A DNA stretch of 64,000 nucleotides from Daejeonella oryzae DSM 19973 (GTDB taxonomy: Bacteria > Bacteroidota > Bacteroidia > Sphingobacteriales > Sphingobacteriaceae), in NCBI RefSeq assembly GCF_000422945.1, contig NZ_AUHA01000006.1, positions 1 through 64,000 of the forward strand, in the 5' to 3' direction. Positions within the stretch are counted from its first letter, which is position 1, and every line of letters starts with the position of its first letter. Below are positions 1 through 8,458 of this stretch, in pieces. A program made the position numbers and the translations under genes. Below the pieces are notes generated by a model. That model searched no databases and was not told where the DNA came from. It saw only the letters and a list, made by a program, of their open reading frames with translations.

Positions 1-20
1 TTACCCGAAGCTTTCTTCAT
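1..20 (+). rRNA. 23S ribosomal RNA, 3' end only (partial)
   Basis: The first bases (TTACCCGAAGCTTTCTTC) match the expected 3' terminus of a Bacteroidota 23S rRNA: the usual TAATTACCCG tail followed by the strand that pairs with the 23S 5' end in helix 1. Only about 18-20 bases lie in the window, so the exact end is approximate. A 5S rRNA follows on the same strand, as in a standard rRNA operon. The call is pattern recognition supported by position. Confidence 0.7.
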
Positions 21-179
21 GCACCCAAACCCTTGCGGCTTGGCATGCATAAGGCAGATAGAATATATTGTTGTTTTCTTATTCAAGTACTTTTTCCAGT
101 GTGTTAAGATATTAGTAGTGAAATTCAGAAGTGAGTAGTTCCAAGGAACTTCAAACGGATGAACGGAAGCTCAAAAGCT
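21..179 (+). other. 23S-5S internal spacer of the rRNA operon
   Basis: About 160 bases between the 23S tail and 5S rRNA with no tRNA and no open frame. Bases about 19-52 can fold into an imperfect stem (ATGCA with TGCAT at the base, CCAA with TTGG inside), which could be part of an rRNA processing stem; that role is inference. Confidence 0.6.
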
Positions 180-290
<111 letters not shown>

Positions 291-300
291 TTTTATAATC

Positions 301-334
301 AAAGCCTTGTCCCTTAAAGACAAGGCTTTTTTTG
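301..334 (+). terminator. Rho-independent terminator of the rRNA operon
   Basis: AAGCCTTGTC and GACAAGGCTT form a perfect 10-bp stem with a 7-nt loop, followed by an uninterrupted T run. It lies 10 bases after the 5S rRNA and ends the rRNA operon. Confidence 0.95.
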
Positions 335-477
335 TTAAAAAAAATTGGTTTAGGAGACGGACATAAACCTTCTATTTTATTTCCTGACTTTAATTTGTAT
401 TTTTAAGTACACAGCATATAATTAATATTACTTTTATATTGTCCTCTTTTCAGCGAGGACTTTTTTATTTTTACTTT

Positions 478-792
478 ATGGAAGAACCAAACACCGACAA
501 CCAATTAAACATCGAGTTATCTGAAGAAGTTGCTGAGGGTATTTACTCAAACCTAGCCATCATAACTCATTCGAATACAGAATTTGTAGTTGATTTTATT
601 CGCGTTATGCCCGGTGTGCCTAAAGCGAGGGTGAAGTCAAGGATAGTATTAACTCCTGAGCATGCCAAGCGGTTCTTAAGAGCCTTGGAAGATAACATCG
701 AAAAATTTGAATCACTCAATGGCCGAATTAAAATTAATGAAGAGCCGCCCGCTTTTCCACTAAATTTTGGCGGCCCAACAGCCCAAGCATAA
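478..792 (+). CDS. DUF3467 domain-containing protein
   Basis: A 104-residue soluble protein with no signal peptide or membrane segment. The stretch reading VDFIRVMPGVPKARVKSRIVLTP and then HAKRFLRALEDNI is typical of the DUF3467 family, small Bacteroidota proteins of unknown function that resemble phage and plasmid DUF3467 proteins. The reading frame opens upstream, but ATG at 478 gives the family-like start MEEPNTDNQLNIELSEEVAE; the upstream TTG would add a Phe-rich stretch unlikely to be translated. The next gene, a potassium channel, starts at or before this stop codon, so the two are probably cotranscribed. No biochemical role can be read from the sequence. Confidence 0.85.
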   Translation: MEEPNTDNQLNIELSEEVAEGIYSNLAIITHSNTEFVVDFIRVMPGVPKARVKSRIVLTPEHAKRFLRALEDNIEKFESLNGRIKINEEPPAFPLNFGGPTAQA

Positions 793-793
793 A

Positions 794-1492
794 GTGAAGC
801 AACATCTTAAAAAGTTAGTTTATGGAAATACTGATCCCCGTAAGGGGACCAAAGTACACGTCATATCTCATTTTAAGAAGATTGAGAATGTATGGAATAG
901 CTCCCAATATTATGATTTTGGAATTGAGCGAATTACCAGACTTTTTTTAGTTGTATCTAAAGTGTTTTTTCCCGGAATTTACATTGATTATTTATCAAGG
1001 AATTCTACATATCAGCACCGGAAAATAACAGGGGAATTCTACATAATATTTAAAACTGTAATGCCATTTCTAATGCTCTACTATAGCTTATGGCATGAGC
1101 ACTGGCTTTTTGTAATTAATATTTATTTATTGATTGAGACTTTTCTATATATTTTTCACAAAATATTTCTCCCGGAGCATAATCATTACAAAACTCATAA
1201 CCGCTCACTCATTTTGTTGTTCTTTAATTTTATAGAGGTTATTGCTTCTTTTGGAGTTGTTTACGCTGCTGGTAATTATCTAAACCGTCCTGTAGATAAT
1301 TGGGCAGATGCCTTGTATTTTAGCTTTATAACGGGTGCAACTATCGGCTACGGCGATTATCACCCGGTAAACGAAGCGGGTAAATTACTGGTTATGCTTC
1401 AAATTATAAGTACACTTTCTTTCCTGATCCTATTTTTTAACTTTTTTGCTCCCCGGGTTCAGGATACTGGATTTGTTGATCTAGATAAATAA
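794..1492 (+). CDS. Potassium channel family protein (single-pore, TIGYGD filter)
   Basis: An inner-membrane potassium channel subunit. The filter motif TIGYGD lies at residues 183-188, just after a short pore helix (ADALYFSFITG), and is followed by a last hydrophobic segment (about 197-220). Three to four further hydrophobic segments lie at about 46-66, 84-99, 103-124 and 139-159. There is no cytoplasmic RCK domain, so gating is unknown. No in-frame ATG exists near the start: GTG at 794, one base after the DUF3467 stop, is chosen, while TTG at 767 would overlap DUF3467 by 26 bp. The 3' end overlaps the end of miaA on the other strand by 56 bp. Confidence 0.8.
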   Translation: MKQHLKKLVYGNTDPRKGTKVHVISHFKKIENVWNSSQYYDFGIERITRLFLVVSKVFFPGIYIDYLSRNSTYQHRKITGEFYIIFKTVMPFLMLYYSLWHEHWLFVINIYLLIETFLYIFHKIFLPEHNHYKTHNRSLILLFFNFIEVIASFGVVYAAGNYLNRPVDNWADALYFSFITGATIGYGDYHPVNEAGKLLVMLQIISTLSFLILFFNFFAPRVQDTGFVDLDK

Positions 1493-2369
1493 TAATTTTA
1501 GAAATATCGTTAGGATCAAACCACTTAATATCTTTGGATTTATTGAACCAGGTTAATTGCCTTTTGGCAAACCTTCGGGTGTTTTGTTTAATCTTATCTA
1601 TGGCTTCCCCAAATGTAAAATTCCCATCAAAATAATTTAGAATCTCAGAATATCCTACCGTATTTAATGCATTAGCTGTACGGAATGATTTTAGTTTTTC
1701 AACTTCCTCCACTAAACCATCCGAAATCATTTGATTCACACGGTTATTTATCCGATCATACAATTTTTTTCGATCTGTATTCAGTCCGATTTTAGCAATA
1801 TTGAAAGGCCTTTTCTTAGCTATGCGTGTACGATATTCTGAAAAACGTTTACCTGTACTTTCAAAAACTTCCAATGCCCGGATGATTCGCTGTGGATTAT
1901 TAATGTCAACCTCATGATAATAATCCGGATCAACTTCCTTCAGCCTTTGCTGTAAATATTCAATCCCTTTTTGGGAAAATACATTATTGATATGACTTCT
2001 TATTTCTTCTGAAACCTGCGGCAAGTCATCAAAACCATTACAAACAGCATTAATAAAAAGTCCCGATCCTCCAACTAAAATAACCTGGTTATGGGTTAAA
2101 AATAACTTTTGAAGTAATTTAATAGCTTCTTTTTCATAATCACCAACAGTGTAGTTTTCGTGAATGGAAAGTGAGTCTATAAAATGATGAGGTGCAGCAG
2201 CAAGCTCTTCTTTCGAAGGCTTTGCAGTTCCAATATCCATCTCCTTATAAAATTGCCTCGAATCGGCTGAAATAATTTCTGTATGGTAATACTCTGCCAG
2301 CTGAATTGCCAAAGCCGTTTTGCCTATGGCTGTTGGGCCGGCAATAACAATCAGGGTTTTAATACTCAT
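1437..2369 (-). CDS. miaA: tRNA dimethylallyltransferase MiaA
   Basis: Transfers a dimethylallyl group from DMAPP to N6 of A37 in tRNAs reading UNN codons. The P-loop GPTAIGKT is at residues 11-18, followed by the signature SADSRQFYKEMDIGTAKP and the NPQRIIRALEVFESTGK segment; the C-terminus has the RRFAKRQLTWF motif of tRNA-binding MiaA. The length of 310 residues is normal. It starts at ATG, 36 bp after the stop of the upstream pRiA4b-like gene, so the two are likely cotranscribed. Its last 56 bp overlap the convergent potassium channel gene. The assignment is secure. Confidence 0.97.
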   Translation of the reverse strand: MSIKTLIVIAGPTAIGKTALAIQLAEYYHTEIISADSRQFYKEMDIGTAKPSKEELAAAPHHFIDSLSIHENYTVGDYEKEAIKLLQKLFLTHNQVILVGGSGLFINAVCNGFDDLPQVSEEIRSHINNVFSQKGIEYLQQRLKEVDPDYYHEVDINNPQRIIRALEVFESTGKRFSEYRTRIAKKRPFNIAKIGLNTDRKKLYDRINNRVNQMISDGLVEEVEKLKSFRTANALNTVGYSEILNYFDGNFTFGEAIDKIKQNTRRFAKRQLTWFNKSKDIKWFDPNDISKIIIYLDQQIQYPEPGEQKS

Positions 2370-2405
2370 TATGTGATAAAAGGCAGAAGCCTTAATTTTT
2401 AGAAC

Positions 2406-3041
2406 TTAATAATCTTCTTTTTCCAAATCATCCGGATCAAAACTTTCATTGTCTGAAAATTCATCCATTTCTTCGTCAGAATCCTCTTCTTCAGTTTCGT
2501 TATCAGAAGTAATGCCCATATCGTTCATTTTTTCCAACTCTTCGTGATCTTCCGGATTAAAATCCATTTCATTTAAAAAGTCAAATTCTTCAGAAACTGC
2601 TGGTGCAGTTGGTGGCATCAAACCTGTTCCGGCAAGGCGTGGAGCTTCGCCAGCACTCCGGAAAACATATGGATAGGTTTTACCTGCCTCATCATTAAGC
2701 AGAATTTTAATCAGCTCCACATGGAAATCAAGCGGCCTGTCAAAATTATAGGTATAATAAAATTTTTGATGAGGATCATCAATAAAGGAACTTAATTTGG
2801 AGTTCTCCATGGTTGCCACACCATTTTTGACTTTGCGCTCATTAGGCAAATAAGCAATTTCCTCACTTTTTATCCACTGATCGTTGCTTACATAAAACGA
2901 TGAGGATGTCTCGGGATTATATTTTGTAGATGCATGAATTGCATGATGTAAATCCTGAAAAGTCTGATTTGATTTAATGTCGATTTCCCTTACAACATCA
3001 TCATAATCTTCAAAAGAAACCTTAAATCTGTAAATCGCCAT
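2406..3041 (-). CDS. pRiA4b ORF-3-like / IS1096 TnpR-like domain protein with acidic tail
   Basis: A 211-residue cytoplasmic protein. Residues 1-115 fit the plasmid pRiA4b ORF-3 (TnpR-like passenger) fold: IYRFKVSFEDYDDVVREIDI, then TFQDLHHAIHASTKY, and later FYYTYNFDRPLDFHVELIKI. The C-terminal 60 or so residues are strongly acidic (runs of E and D, such as ETEEEDSDEEMDE) and probably disordered. Despite the domain name there is no transposase or terminal repeat nearby, so it is not part of an insertion sequence. It lies immediately upstream of miaA on the same strand (36-bp gap). Its function is not known; family membership is the only firm statement. Confidence 0.8.
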   Translation of the reverse strand: MAIYRFKVSFEDYDDVVREIDIKSNQTFQDLHHAIHASTKYNPETSSSFYVSNDQWIKSEEIAYLPNERKVKNGVATMENSKLSSFIDDPHQKFYYTYNFDRPLDFHVELIKILLNDEAGKTYPYVFRSAGEAPRLAGTGLMPPTAPAVSEEFDFLNEMDFNPEDHEELEKMNDMGITSDNETEEEDSDEEMDEFSDNESFDPDDLEKEDY

Positions 3042-3125
3042 TATAATTGTTTTTCAATTAGAATTCAAAATTAATATTTTACCAAAACGATTAACTATAA
3101 TCGCTCAATAATGTTTTCAAGATAT

Positions 3126-4538
3126 TTAATTAGTAGGGATTACCGGGATGAGTCCCATTTCTTTCCCTTTTTCTATCATAAAATGCAATGCCTCATGTCG
3201 GGAATTTTTAATATCCCCCTCTAAAATTGCTTCGCGTATCTGGTTTTTGATCATTCCCACTTCTTTACCTTCTTTTAAACCGAATGCTTCCATAATATCA
3301 GATCCGCTAATTGGTGGCTGCCAGTTTCTGAGCTGATCCTGCTCTTCTACATCTTTTAATTTTTGCTGTACAAGCTCAAAATTTTTACGGTATTTTTTAA
3401 CTTTGTATTCATTTTTAGTTGTCACATCTGCGAAACATAGCATCATTAAACTATCAATGTCATCGCCAGCTTCAAATAATAAACGTCTGACCGCTGAATC
3501 GGTTACAATATCCTGAGCTAAGACAATTGGCCTTAAATGAAGTTGTACAAGCTTTTGAACAAATTTCATCTTTTCATTCAGTGGTAGTTTGAGCGAAGCA
3601 AAGATTTTTGGAACCATTCGGGCACCTTTATCTTCGTGTCCGTGAAATGTCCATCCATGTCCTTTCTCAAATCGTTTGGTTGCTGGCTTTGCTATATCAT
3701 GTAAAATAGCGGCCCAACGTAACCACAAATCAGTTGTATGTTCTGAAATATTATCAAGTACCTGCAGCGTGTGATAAAAATTATCTTTATGACCTTTGCC
3801 CTCTATAATCTCCACTCCATGCAATTCATGCATCAGCGGAAAAATATGTTTTAATAAACCTGTATCAAATAAATATTTAAAACCTATGGAAGGGATTTCA
3901 GACAAAATTATCTTGTTGAGCTCATCTGTAATTCTTTCTGCCGATACAATTTTAATCCGCTGATTATTTTGTTTTATGGCTTCAATAGCTTGCTGATCAA
4001 TTGTGAATTTTAGCTGGCTTGCAAAACGGATTGCACGTAGCATGCGCAATGGATCATCTGAAAATGTTTCTTCCGGATTTAGAGGTGTACGAATTAATTT
4101 CTGCTCCAAATGCTTTATTCCGTTAAACGGATCAATCAAAACTCCGAAATTATTCTTATTCAATCCTAATGCCATTGCATTAATGGTAAAGTCGCGGCGC
4201 TTTTGGTCATCTTCCAGAGTTCCGTTTTCTACAATCGGTTTCCGGGAATCGGAGCGGTATGATTCTTTTCGGGCGCCCACAAATTCAATTTCCAGATCAT
4301 TATACCGAAGCATTGCTGTGCCGAAATTTTTAAAAACGGAAACCTTGCTTTTTATCATTTCCCCTGCAGCTTCAGCAAATTCAATTCCGTTGCCAATTAC
4401 CAAAATATCGATATCCTTTGAATTGCGGTTCAGAAAAATATCCCTGACAAATCCACCTATCACATACACTTCTGTATGGGTTTGGTCAGCAAGTTTGGAA
4501 AGTTTATTGAAAATTGGGTTTTGAAGATATTTTTCCAT
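3126..4538 (-). CDS. cca: CCA-adding tRNA nucleotidyltransferase with HD domain
   Basis: A class II nucleotidyltransferase that adds or repairs the 3' CCA end of tRNA. Motifs in order: GGFVRD (28-33), the metal-binding DID (42-44), RRDFTINA (114-121), and DDPLRMLRAIRFASQ (about 161-175) of the neck region. A C-terminal HD phosphohydrolase domain carries ILHDIAKP (about 278-285) and HGHEDKGARM. The 470-residue length fits the HD-bearing Bacteroidota enzymes annotated as CCA transferase or poly(A) polymerase family. A pure poly(A) polymerase is less likely, because no other cca gene is visible and the motif set is that of CCA enzymes. Monocistronic or first of a minus-strand cluster. Confidence 0.9.
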   Translation of the reverse strand: MEKYLQNPIFNKLSKLADQTHTEVYVIGGFVRDIFLNRNSKDIDILVIGNGIEFAEAAGEMIKSKVSVFKNFGTAMLRYNDLEIEFVGARKESYRSDSRKPIVENGTLEDDQKRRDFTINAMALGLNKNNFGVLIDPFNGIKHLEQKLIRTPLNPEETFSDDPLRMLRAIRFASQLKFTIDQQAIEAIKQNNQRIKIVSAERITDELNKIILSEIPSIGFKYLFDTGLLKHIFPLMHELHGVEIIEGKGHKDNFYHTLQVLDNISEHTTDLWLRWAAILHDIAKPATKRFEKGHGWTFHGHEDKGARMVPKIFASLKLPLNEKMKFVQKLVQLHLRPIVLAQDIVTDSAVRRLLFEAGDDIDSLMMLCFADVTTKNEYKVKKYRKNFELVQQKLKDVEEQDQLRNWQPPISGSDIMEAFGLKEGKEVGMIKNQIREAILEGDIKNSRHEALHFMIEKGKEMGLIPVIPTN

Positions 4539-4647
4539 GTTTATTTACGCATCAGGCTTTTAAATTGCAGCCGGAAAGGCATAATTTCAGAATGTATTCA
4601 AAGGAGGGAATATTATTGCGTTTTTTCAAGAAAAAGAACAAAAGCTT

Positions 4648-5211
4648 TTACTTACGGATGAATTTAAATCTTCCGTCAGCTTCTAATTTCATAATGGTGG
4701 ATGGCTTTCCAATCGATGAATCATTCTGCTGCCAGTTTACAACATAATCTACGCCATTAATAATGTCATCACTGATATCACTAAACATTTGCGGAGAAGG
4801 TTCTCCGCTTTTATTAGCAGAAGTTGAGATGATAGGTTTTCTAAATCGCTGAATTAATTGCTGACAAAAATCGTTTTTCACAATGCGAATAGCTACACTG
4901 CCATCTTGTGAAATGGTATTTGGAGCCAGGTTCTTTGCTCCCGAATAAATTATGGTAAGCGGATTTTCAGCATATTCAATCAGATCATAAGCTACTTCAG
5001 GAATATCGCTGACATAGGATGCCAATTTATTTTCCGAATCCAGAAGAATAATCATGCTTTTACTTTCATCTCTTCCTTTTAATTTAAATATTTTATCCAC
5101 TGCTTCTGCATTTGTAGCATCGCAGCCAATTCCCCAGATGGTGTCAGTTGGATAAAGTATTATGCCTCCATTTTTCAGAACTTCTAAAGCTTTATTAATT
5201 TCTTCTTTCAT
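4648..5211 (-). CDS. tsaC: L-threonylcarbamoyladenylate synthase (TsaC/Sua5/YrdC family)
   Basis: Makes threonylcarbamoyl-AMP from threonine, bicarbonate and ATP, the first step of t6A37 tRNA modification. The YrdC-fold signatures are present: YPTDTIWGIGCDAT near residue 20, KGRDESKSMIILL, and the SISTSAN-type motif STSANKSGEPSP, with GKPSTIM near the C-terminus. It is 187 residues, the short YrdC-only form without the Sua5 C-terminal domain. Its first codons overlap the end of the upstream glycosyltransferase gene by 17 bp, so translation is probably coupled. Confidence 0.93.
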   Translation of the reverse strand: MKEEINKALEVLKNGGIILYPTDTIWGIGCDATNAEAVDKIFKLKGRDESKSMIILLDSENKLASYVSDIPEVAYDLIEYAENPLTIIYSGAKNLAPNTISQDGSVAIRIVKNDFCQQLIQRFRKPIISTSANKSGEPSPQMFSDISDDIINGVDYVVNWQQNDSSIGKPSTIMKLEADGRFKFIRK

Positions 5212-6199
5212 TTATTGTTGATGCTAACGTTTCTGGAGCAATTGTTAGTGCACATTTAAAGTGTTTTTCCGGACAGGATTTATAGCCATGAAGTCCGCAA
5301 GGTTTACAACTCAGATTTTCAGTTGTTTGAATAATTGTTTGAATATCTGATAAAGGCCCAAATCCAAATTCGGGTACAGTGGAGCAAAAAATAGCAGTTG
5401 TAGGGGCATTCATAGCAGATGCAAAATGTAAAGGTGCCGAATCGTTGACATAATTCATGGTTGCATCTTTCATCAAAGCTGCAGATTGCAAAAAGTTTAG
5501 TTTTCCGCAAAGATTAATGCAATTCTGGTTTTTCGAATTTCTGATAATCAGTTCACAATTTTCAAAATCAGAAGGTGCTCCGAGTAAAAAAATATGCAGA
5601 TGCGGAGGTACTAGATTCAAAAAAGTTTCCCAGTGCTGATGAGGATATTGTTTGGTGAACCAAACCGAATTAGGTGCAATGGTAATATATGGTCTTGATT
5701 TATATGCAGCTACTTTCGTAAAATCAATTTCAGAAGGATAGAGTCTTGGCTTTTCGGCGAAACTGTCTGTCAGATCTTCAATCAGCAACTGGTTACGATC
5801 AATTTCATGCAAGGTTCCATTGGCTTTTATGATATGCGGGATTTTAACGTTGAAAAATGCAGAAAGTGGATTTTTATCAAAGCCGCGTGTTTGTTCAGCC
5901 CCCGATAAAACAGTTAACATACCTGATGAAAAATAACGCTGCAAATTTATGAGCAGATAGTATTTTTCGTTTCTGATTTGTAAAGATAATTTAAGAAGGT
6001 TTATAGTTTTTTGCCTTTTTTTATCCCAAACAAATACCTTTTTGATAAAGGGATGATCAGTTAAAAGTGATTCATTTCCTTTACGTACCAGAAAATCAAT
6101 AGTTGCATCCGGATAATGACGATGCAGCTTTTCTGCCAGAGCAGTTGCTAAAACTACATCGCCAATAAATGCCGGCTGTACAATTAAAATTTTAAACAT
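5195..6199 (-). CDS. Glycosyltransferase family 9 (heptosyltransferase-like)
   Basis: Related to ADP-heptose:LPS heptosyltransferases (WaaF/RfaF type), cytoplasmic GT-B enzymes acting in LPS core synthesis. The N-terminus reads ILIVQPAFIGDVVLATALAE, followed by the second-domain motif APNSVWFTKQYP and the donor-binding segment NDSAPLHFASAMNAPTTAIF with a trailing Pro-Glu-Phe-Gly-Phe-Gly-Pro. The last 50 residues contain several cysteines (CKPCGLHGYKSCPEKHFKC), common in GT9 proteins. It overlaps dapD (TAATG) upstream and tsaC downstream, giving a dapD-GT9-tsaC operon. The exact sugar transferred is not visible. Confidence 0.88.
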   Translation of the reverse strand: MFKILIVQPAFIGDVVLATALAEKLHRHYPDATIDFLVRKGNESLLTDHPFIKKVFVWDKKRQKTINLLKLSLQIRNEKYYLLINLQRYFSSGMLTVLSGAEQTRGFDKNPLSAFFNVKIPHIIKANGTLHEIDRNQLLIEDLTDSFAEKPRLYPSEIDFTKVAAYKSRPYITIAPNSVWFTKQYPHQHWETFLNLVPPHLHIFLLGAPSDFENCELIIRNSKNQNCINLCGKLNFLQSAALMKDATMNYVNDSAPLHFASAMNAPTTAIFCSTVPEFGFGPLSDIQTIIQTTENLSCKPCGLHGYKSCPEKHFKCALTIAPETLASTINERRN

Positions 6200-7017
6200 T
6201 AAACAGCAACATTATTTTCTCTCAGTGCATCATTTAATGATGTTTTTTTATCTGTAGACTCTTTACGCTGTCCAATAATTAAAGCGCAGGGAACCTGGAA
6301 ATCTCCGGCTGGAAACTTTTTAGTATAGGAGCCTGGTATAACTACCGAGCGAGCAGGCACATATCCTTTATATTCTATGGGCTCATCGCCGGTAACATCA
6401 ATGATTTTTGTGGATGCCGTTAATACAACATTGGCTCCTAAAACAGCTTCTCTCTCAACACGAACTCCTTCAACTACAATGGCACGTGATCCAATAAAGC
6501 AATTGTCCTCAATTATAACAGGTTCTGCCTGAACGGGTTCTAATACGCCTCCAATTCCAACACCTCCGCTTAAATGAACATGTTTACCAATTTGCGCACA
6601 TGAACCAACTGTTGCCCAGGTATCCACCATCGTTCCTTCATCCACGTAGGCACCAATATTTACATATGAAGGCATCATGATCACGCCTTTTGCTAAGTAT
6701 GAACCATAACGAGCTAATCCATGCGGAACAACCCGAACACCTATTTCTTTAAAATTGGTTTTGAGCTTCATTTTATCATAAAAAACAAAAGGACCTGCAT
6801 TAATTTCTACCATTTCTCTGATGGGAAAATATAGAATTACTGCTTTTTTTACCCACTCATTTACATGCCATCTGGTACCTATTGGTTCGGCCGCCCTCAG
6901 TAATCCATTATCCAGATGATGAATTACCCTCTCAATAGCATCTCTATATTCCTTGAAGTTGGTCAGGTTACGGTCTTCCCAGGCTTCTTCAATTAGTTTT
7001 TTTAATTCGGTAGTCAT
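6199..7017 (-). CDS. dapD: Tetrahydrodipicolinate N-succinyltransferase DapD
   Basis: Succinylates tetrahydrodipicolinate in the succinylase branch of lysine and meso-diaminopimelate synthesis. A left-handed beta-helix domain occupies the middle, with hexapeptide runs around VNIGAYVDEGTMVDTWATVG and VHLSGGVGIGGVLEP, preceded by a helical N-terminus starting ELKKLIEEAWEDR. The 272-residue length is typical of the proteobacterial-type DapD. It is the first gene of a minus-strand operon; its stop codon overlaps the start of the GT9 gene (TAATG). Confidence 0.96.
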   Translation of the reverse strand: MTTELKKLIEEAWEDRNLTNFKEYRDAIERVIHHLDNGLLRAAEPIGTRWHVNEWVKKAVILYFPIREMVEINAGPFVFYDKMKLKTNFKEIGVRVVPHGLARYGSYLAKGVIMMPSYVNIGAYVDEGTMVDTWATVGSCAQIGKHVHLSGGVGIGGVLEPVQAEPVIIEDNCFIGSRAIVVEGVRVEREAVLGANVVLTASTKIIDVTGDEPIEYKGYVPARSVVIPGSYTKKFPAGDFQVPCALIIGQRKESTDKKTSLNDALRENNVAV

Positions 7018-7098
7018 AATGTTAATTTTACAGGCAAATTAAAGGATTTTATGCCGGTTTTCGCTGATTGCTTTAATTGTTATGTAATTTAGTCATCT

Positions 7099-7494
7099 AT
7101 GGCAATTATTGAAAAACTTCGGATTGATAAATATTTATGGGCTATCCGGGCTTTTAAAACCAGAAGTATAGCTACCGAAGCATGCAAAGCCGGGCGGGTA
7201 AAACTATCCGGACAAAATTTGAAAGCTTCTCACATTGTTAAAATTGGGGAAACTTATACTGTTCAAAAAGGGATAGAAAGAAAAGTTATAAAAGTGATTG
7301 ATTTGCTTGAAAGACGAGTAGATGCTAAAACGGCGGTGAATTTTTACGAAGATCTTACTCCTGTAGAAGAAACTCAGGCTTATAAATCTGTTTTTCATGC
7401 ACCCACATTAACCCGCGACAGAGGAGCAGGCCGCCCAACCAAACGGGATCGAAGAGATATTGATGATTTACAAGAGGGTTGGTTTGATGAATAA
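7099..7494 (+). CDS. S4-domain RNA-binding protein (Hsp15-like)
   Basis: A 131-residue basic protein. An S4 domain covers residues 1-65: LRIDKYLWAIRAFKTRSIAT, then EACKAGRVKLSGQNLKASH, the usual alpha-L RNA-binding pattern. This architecture with a basic tail (RDRGAGRPTKRDRRDIDDL) matches the Hsp15/HslR family, which binds stalled 50S subunits after heat shock. The C-terminal part differs from E. coli HslR, so the ribosome-rescue role is inference. It stands alone on the plus strand between dapD and a metallophosphoesterase. Confidence 0.88.
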   Translation: MAIIEKLRIDKYLWAIRAFKTRSIATEACKAGRVKLSGQNLKASHIVKIGETYTVQKGIERKVIKVIDLLERRVDAKTAVNFYEDLTPVEETQAYKSVFHAPTLTRDRGAGRPTKRDRRDIDDLQEGWFDE

Positions 7495-7556
7495 TAAAAC
7501 TATCAGCCCTAAATTTTTTAAATTTTTATCTATCTCTTAATAGTTGGAAGTGCTAT

Positions 7557-8393
7557 TCAGGATTTGGTTAAATTAAAAATCGCTATTTCAGCACGCGAGC
7601 CGAACCTGATGGGATAAGCCGTAGTACCTATTCCTTTTGAAACGTACAAATGAGGACGACTTTCTTTATACCAGCCATTAACATATCTTCCGCTTCCTCC
7701 GGGAGTAAACGGAGCATATCCCAAGATTTTTATTTGGCCGCCATGAGTATGGCCGGATAATACCAAATCAATTGGAATATTTCCCATCTCATCCTTTATA
7801 ATATCGCGGTGCTGAGGACAATGAGTTAAAACTACATGATGATCTGCGGATTTATAGTTTTTCACTGCTTTTTTAAAATCCGCAGTTCCTGCCATAAAAT
7901 CATCTATTCCTGTAATAGAAATGCTTGAATTGCCGAATTGATATTTTCTGGATTCGTTTATTAATAAATAACCATTGTGCTTTTTATAAATATCGCCTAG
8001 CTCATTAATAATAATGCCCCTTTCATATTCGCGGTTTCCCAGAATTGCAACTTTTTTAATATGATGATCAAACAAACTTAAAAATTCATCAAAAACAATT
8101 TGCTTTTTGTACCGATCAATAGAATCGCCTGTAAATAACAGGAGATCGGGATTTATCTTATTAATTTTTTTGGCGAGGTTTCGGTGATTTCTTCCAATTG
8201 ACTGAAGGTGCAGATCAGAGATTTGTATAATTTTTAAATTATCTGAATTGCGGTCAGCATCATCTAAATAATATTCATTCGTTTCTATAAAATACTTTTC
8301 CAGCCAGAAAGCATCCAGAATAAATACAGAGCTGGTTAGAGTAAACATATCTATCAGAAACTGCCGTCTGGATATTTTAGGGATTTTAAACAT
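7557..8393 (-). CDS. Calcineurin-like metallophosphoesterase (YkuE-like), probably exported
   Basis: A 278-residue metal-dependent phosphoesterase. Motifs: DLH (60-62), GD in FTGDSIDR (89-90), GNRE (119-122), THCPQH, and GHTHGGQ (214-220). The third motif is normally GNHD/E; here Arg replaces the histidine. The N-terminus has KISRRQFLIDMFTLTS followed by a hydrophobic stretch, a twin-arginine-like signal or signal anchor, so it probably acts outside the cytoplasmic membrane. ATG at 8393 is used; the codon one step upstream is TTG. The substrate is unknown; YkuE-type proteins act on membrane lipids or UDP-lipid intermediates in some bacteria. Confidence 0.85.
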   Translation of the reverse strand: MFKIPKISRRQFLIDMFTLTSSVFILDAFWLEKYFIETNEYYLDDADRNSDNLKIIQISDLHLQSIGRNHRNLAKKINKINPDLLLFTGDSIDRYKKQIVFDEFLSLFDHHIKKVAILGNREYERGIIINELGDIYKKHNGYLLINESRKYQFGNSSISITGIDDFMAGTADFKKAVKNYKSADHHVVLTHCPQHRDIIKDEMGNIPIDLVLSGHTHGGQIKILGYAPFTPGGSGRYVNGWYKESRPHLYVSKGIGTTAYPIRFGSRAEIAIFNLTKS

Positions 8394-8458
8394 CAATATT
8401 TAACGTTAACTATTATTAGATTATGTATATGATGAAGATAAACTTGGTTTGTTAGTTC

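Noticed and set aside
21-179. Possible tRNA in the 23S-5S spacer
   Set aside because: No cloverleaf or T-loop (GGTTCGAATCC-like) sequence is present; only an imperfect stem is seen.
439-477. Upstream extension of the DUF3467 gene from a TTG
   Set aside because: The extra 13 residues are Phe/Tyr-rich and the ATG at 478 gives a typical family start.
2406-3041. Possible insertion sequence suggested by the IS1096/TnpR-like domain name
   Set aside because: No transposase, terminal inverted repeats or target duplication is visible; the gene is in a stable housekeeping context.
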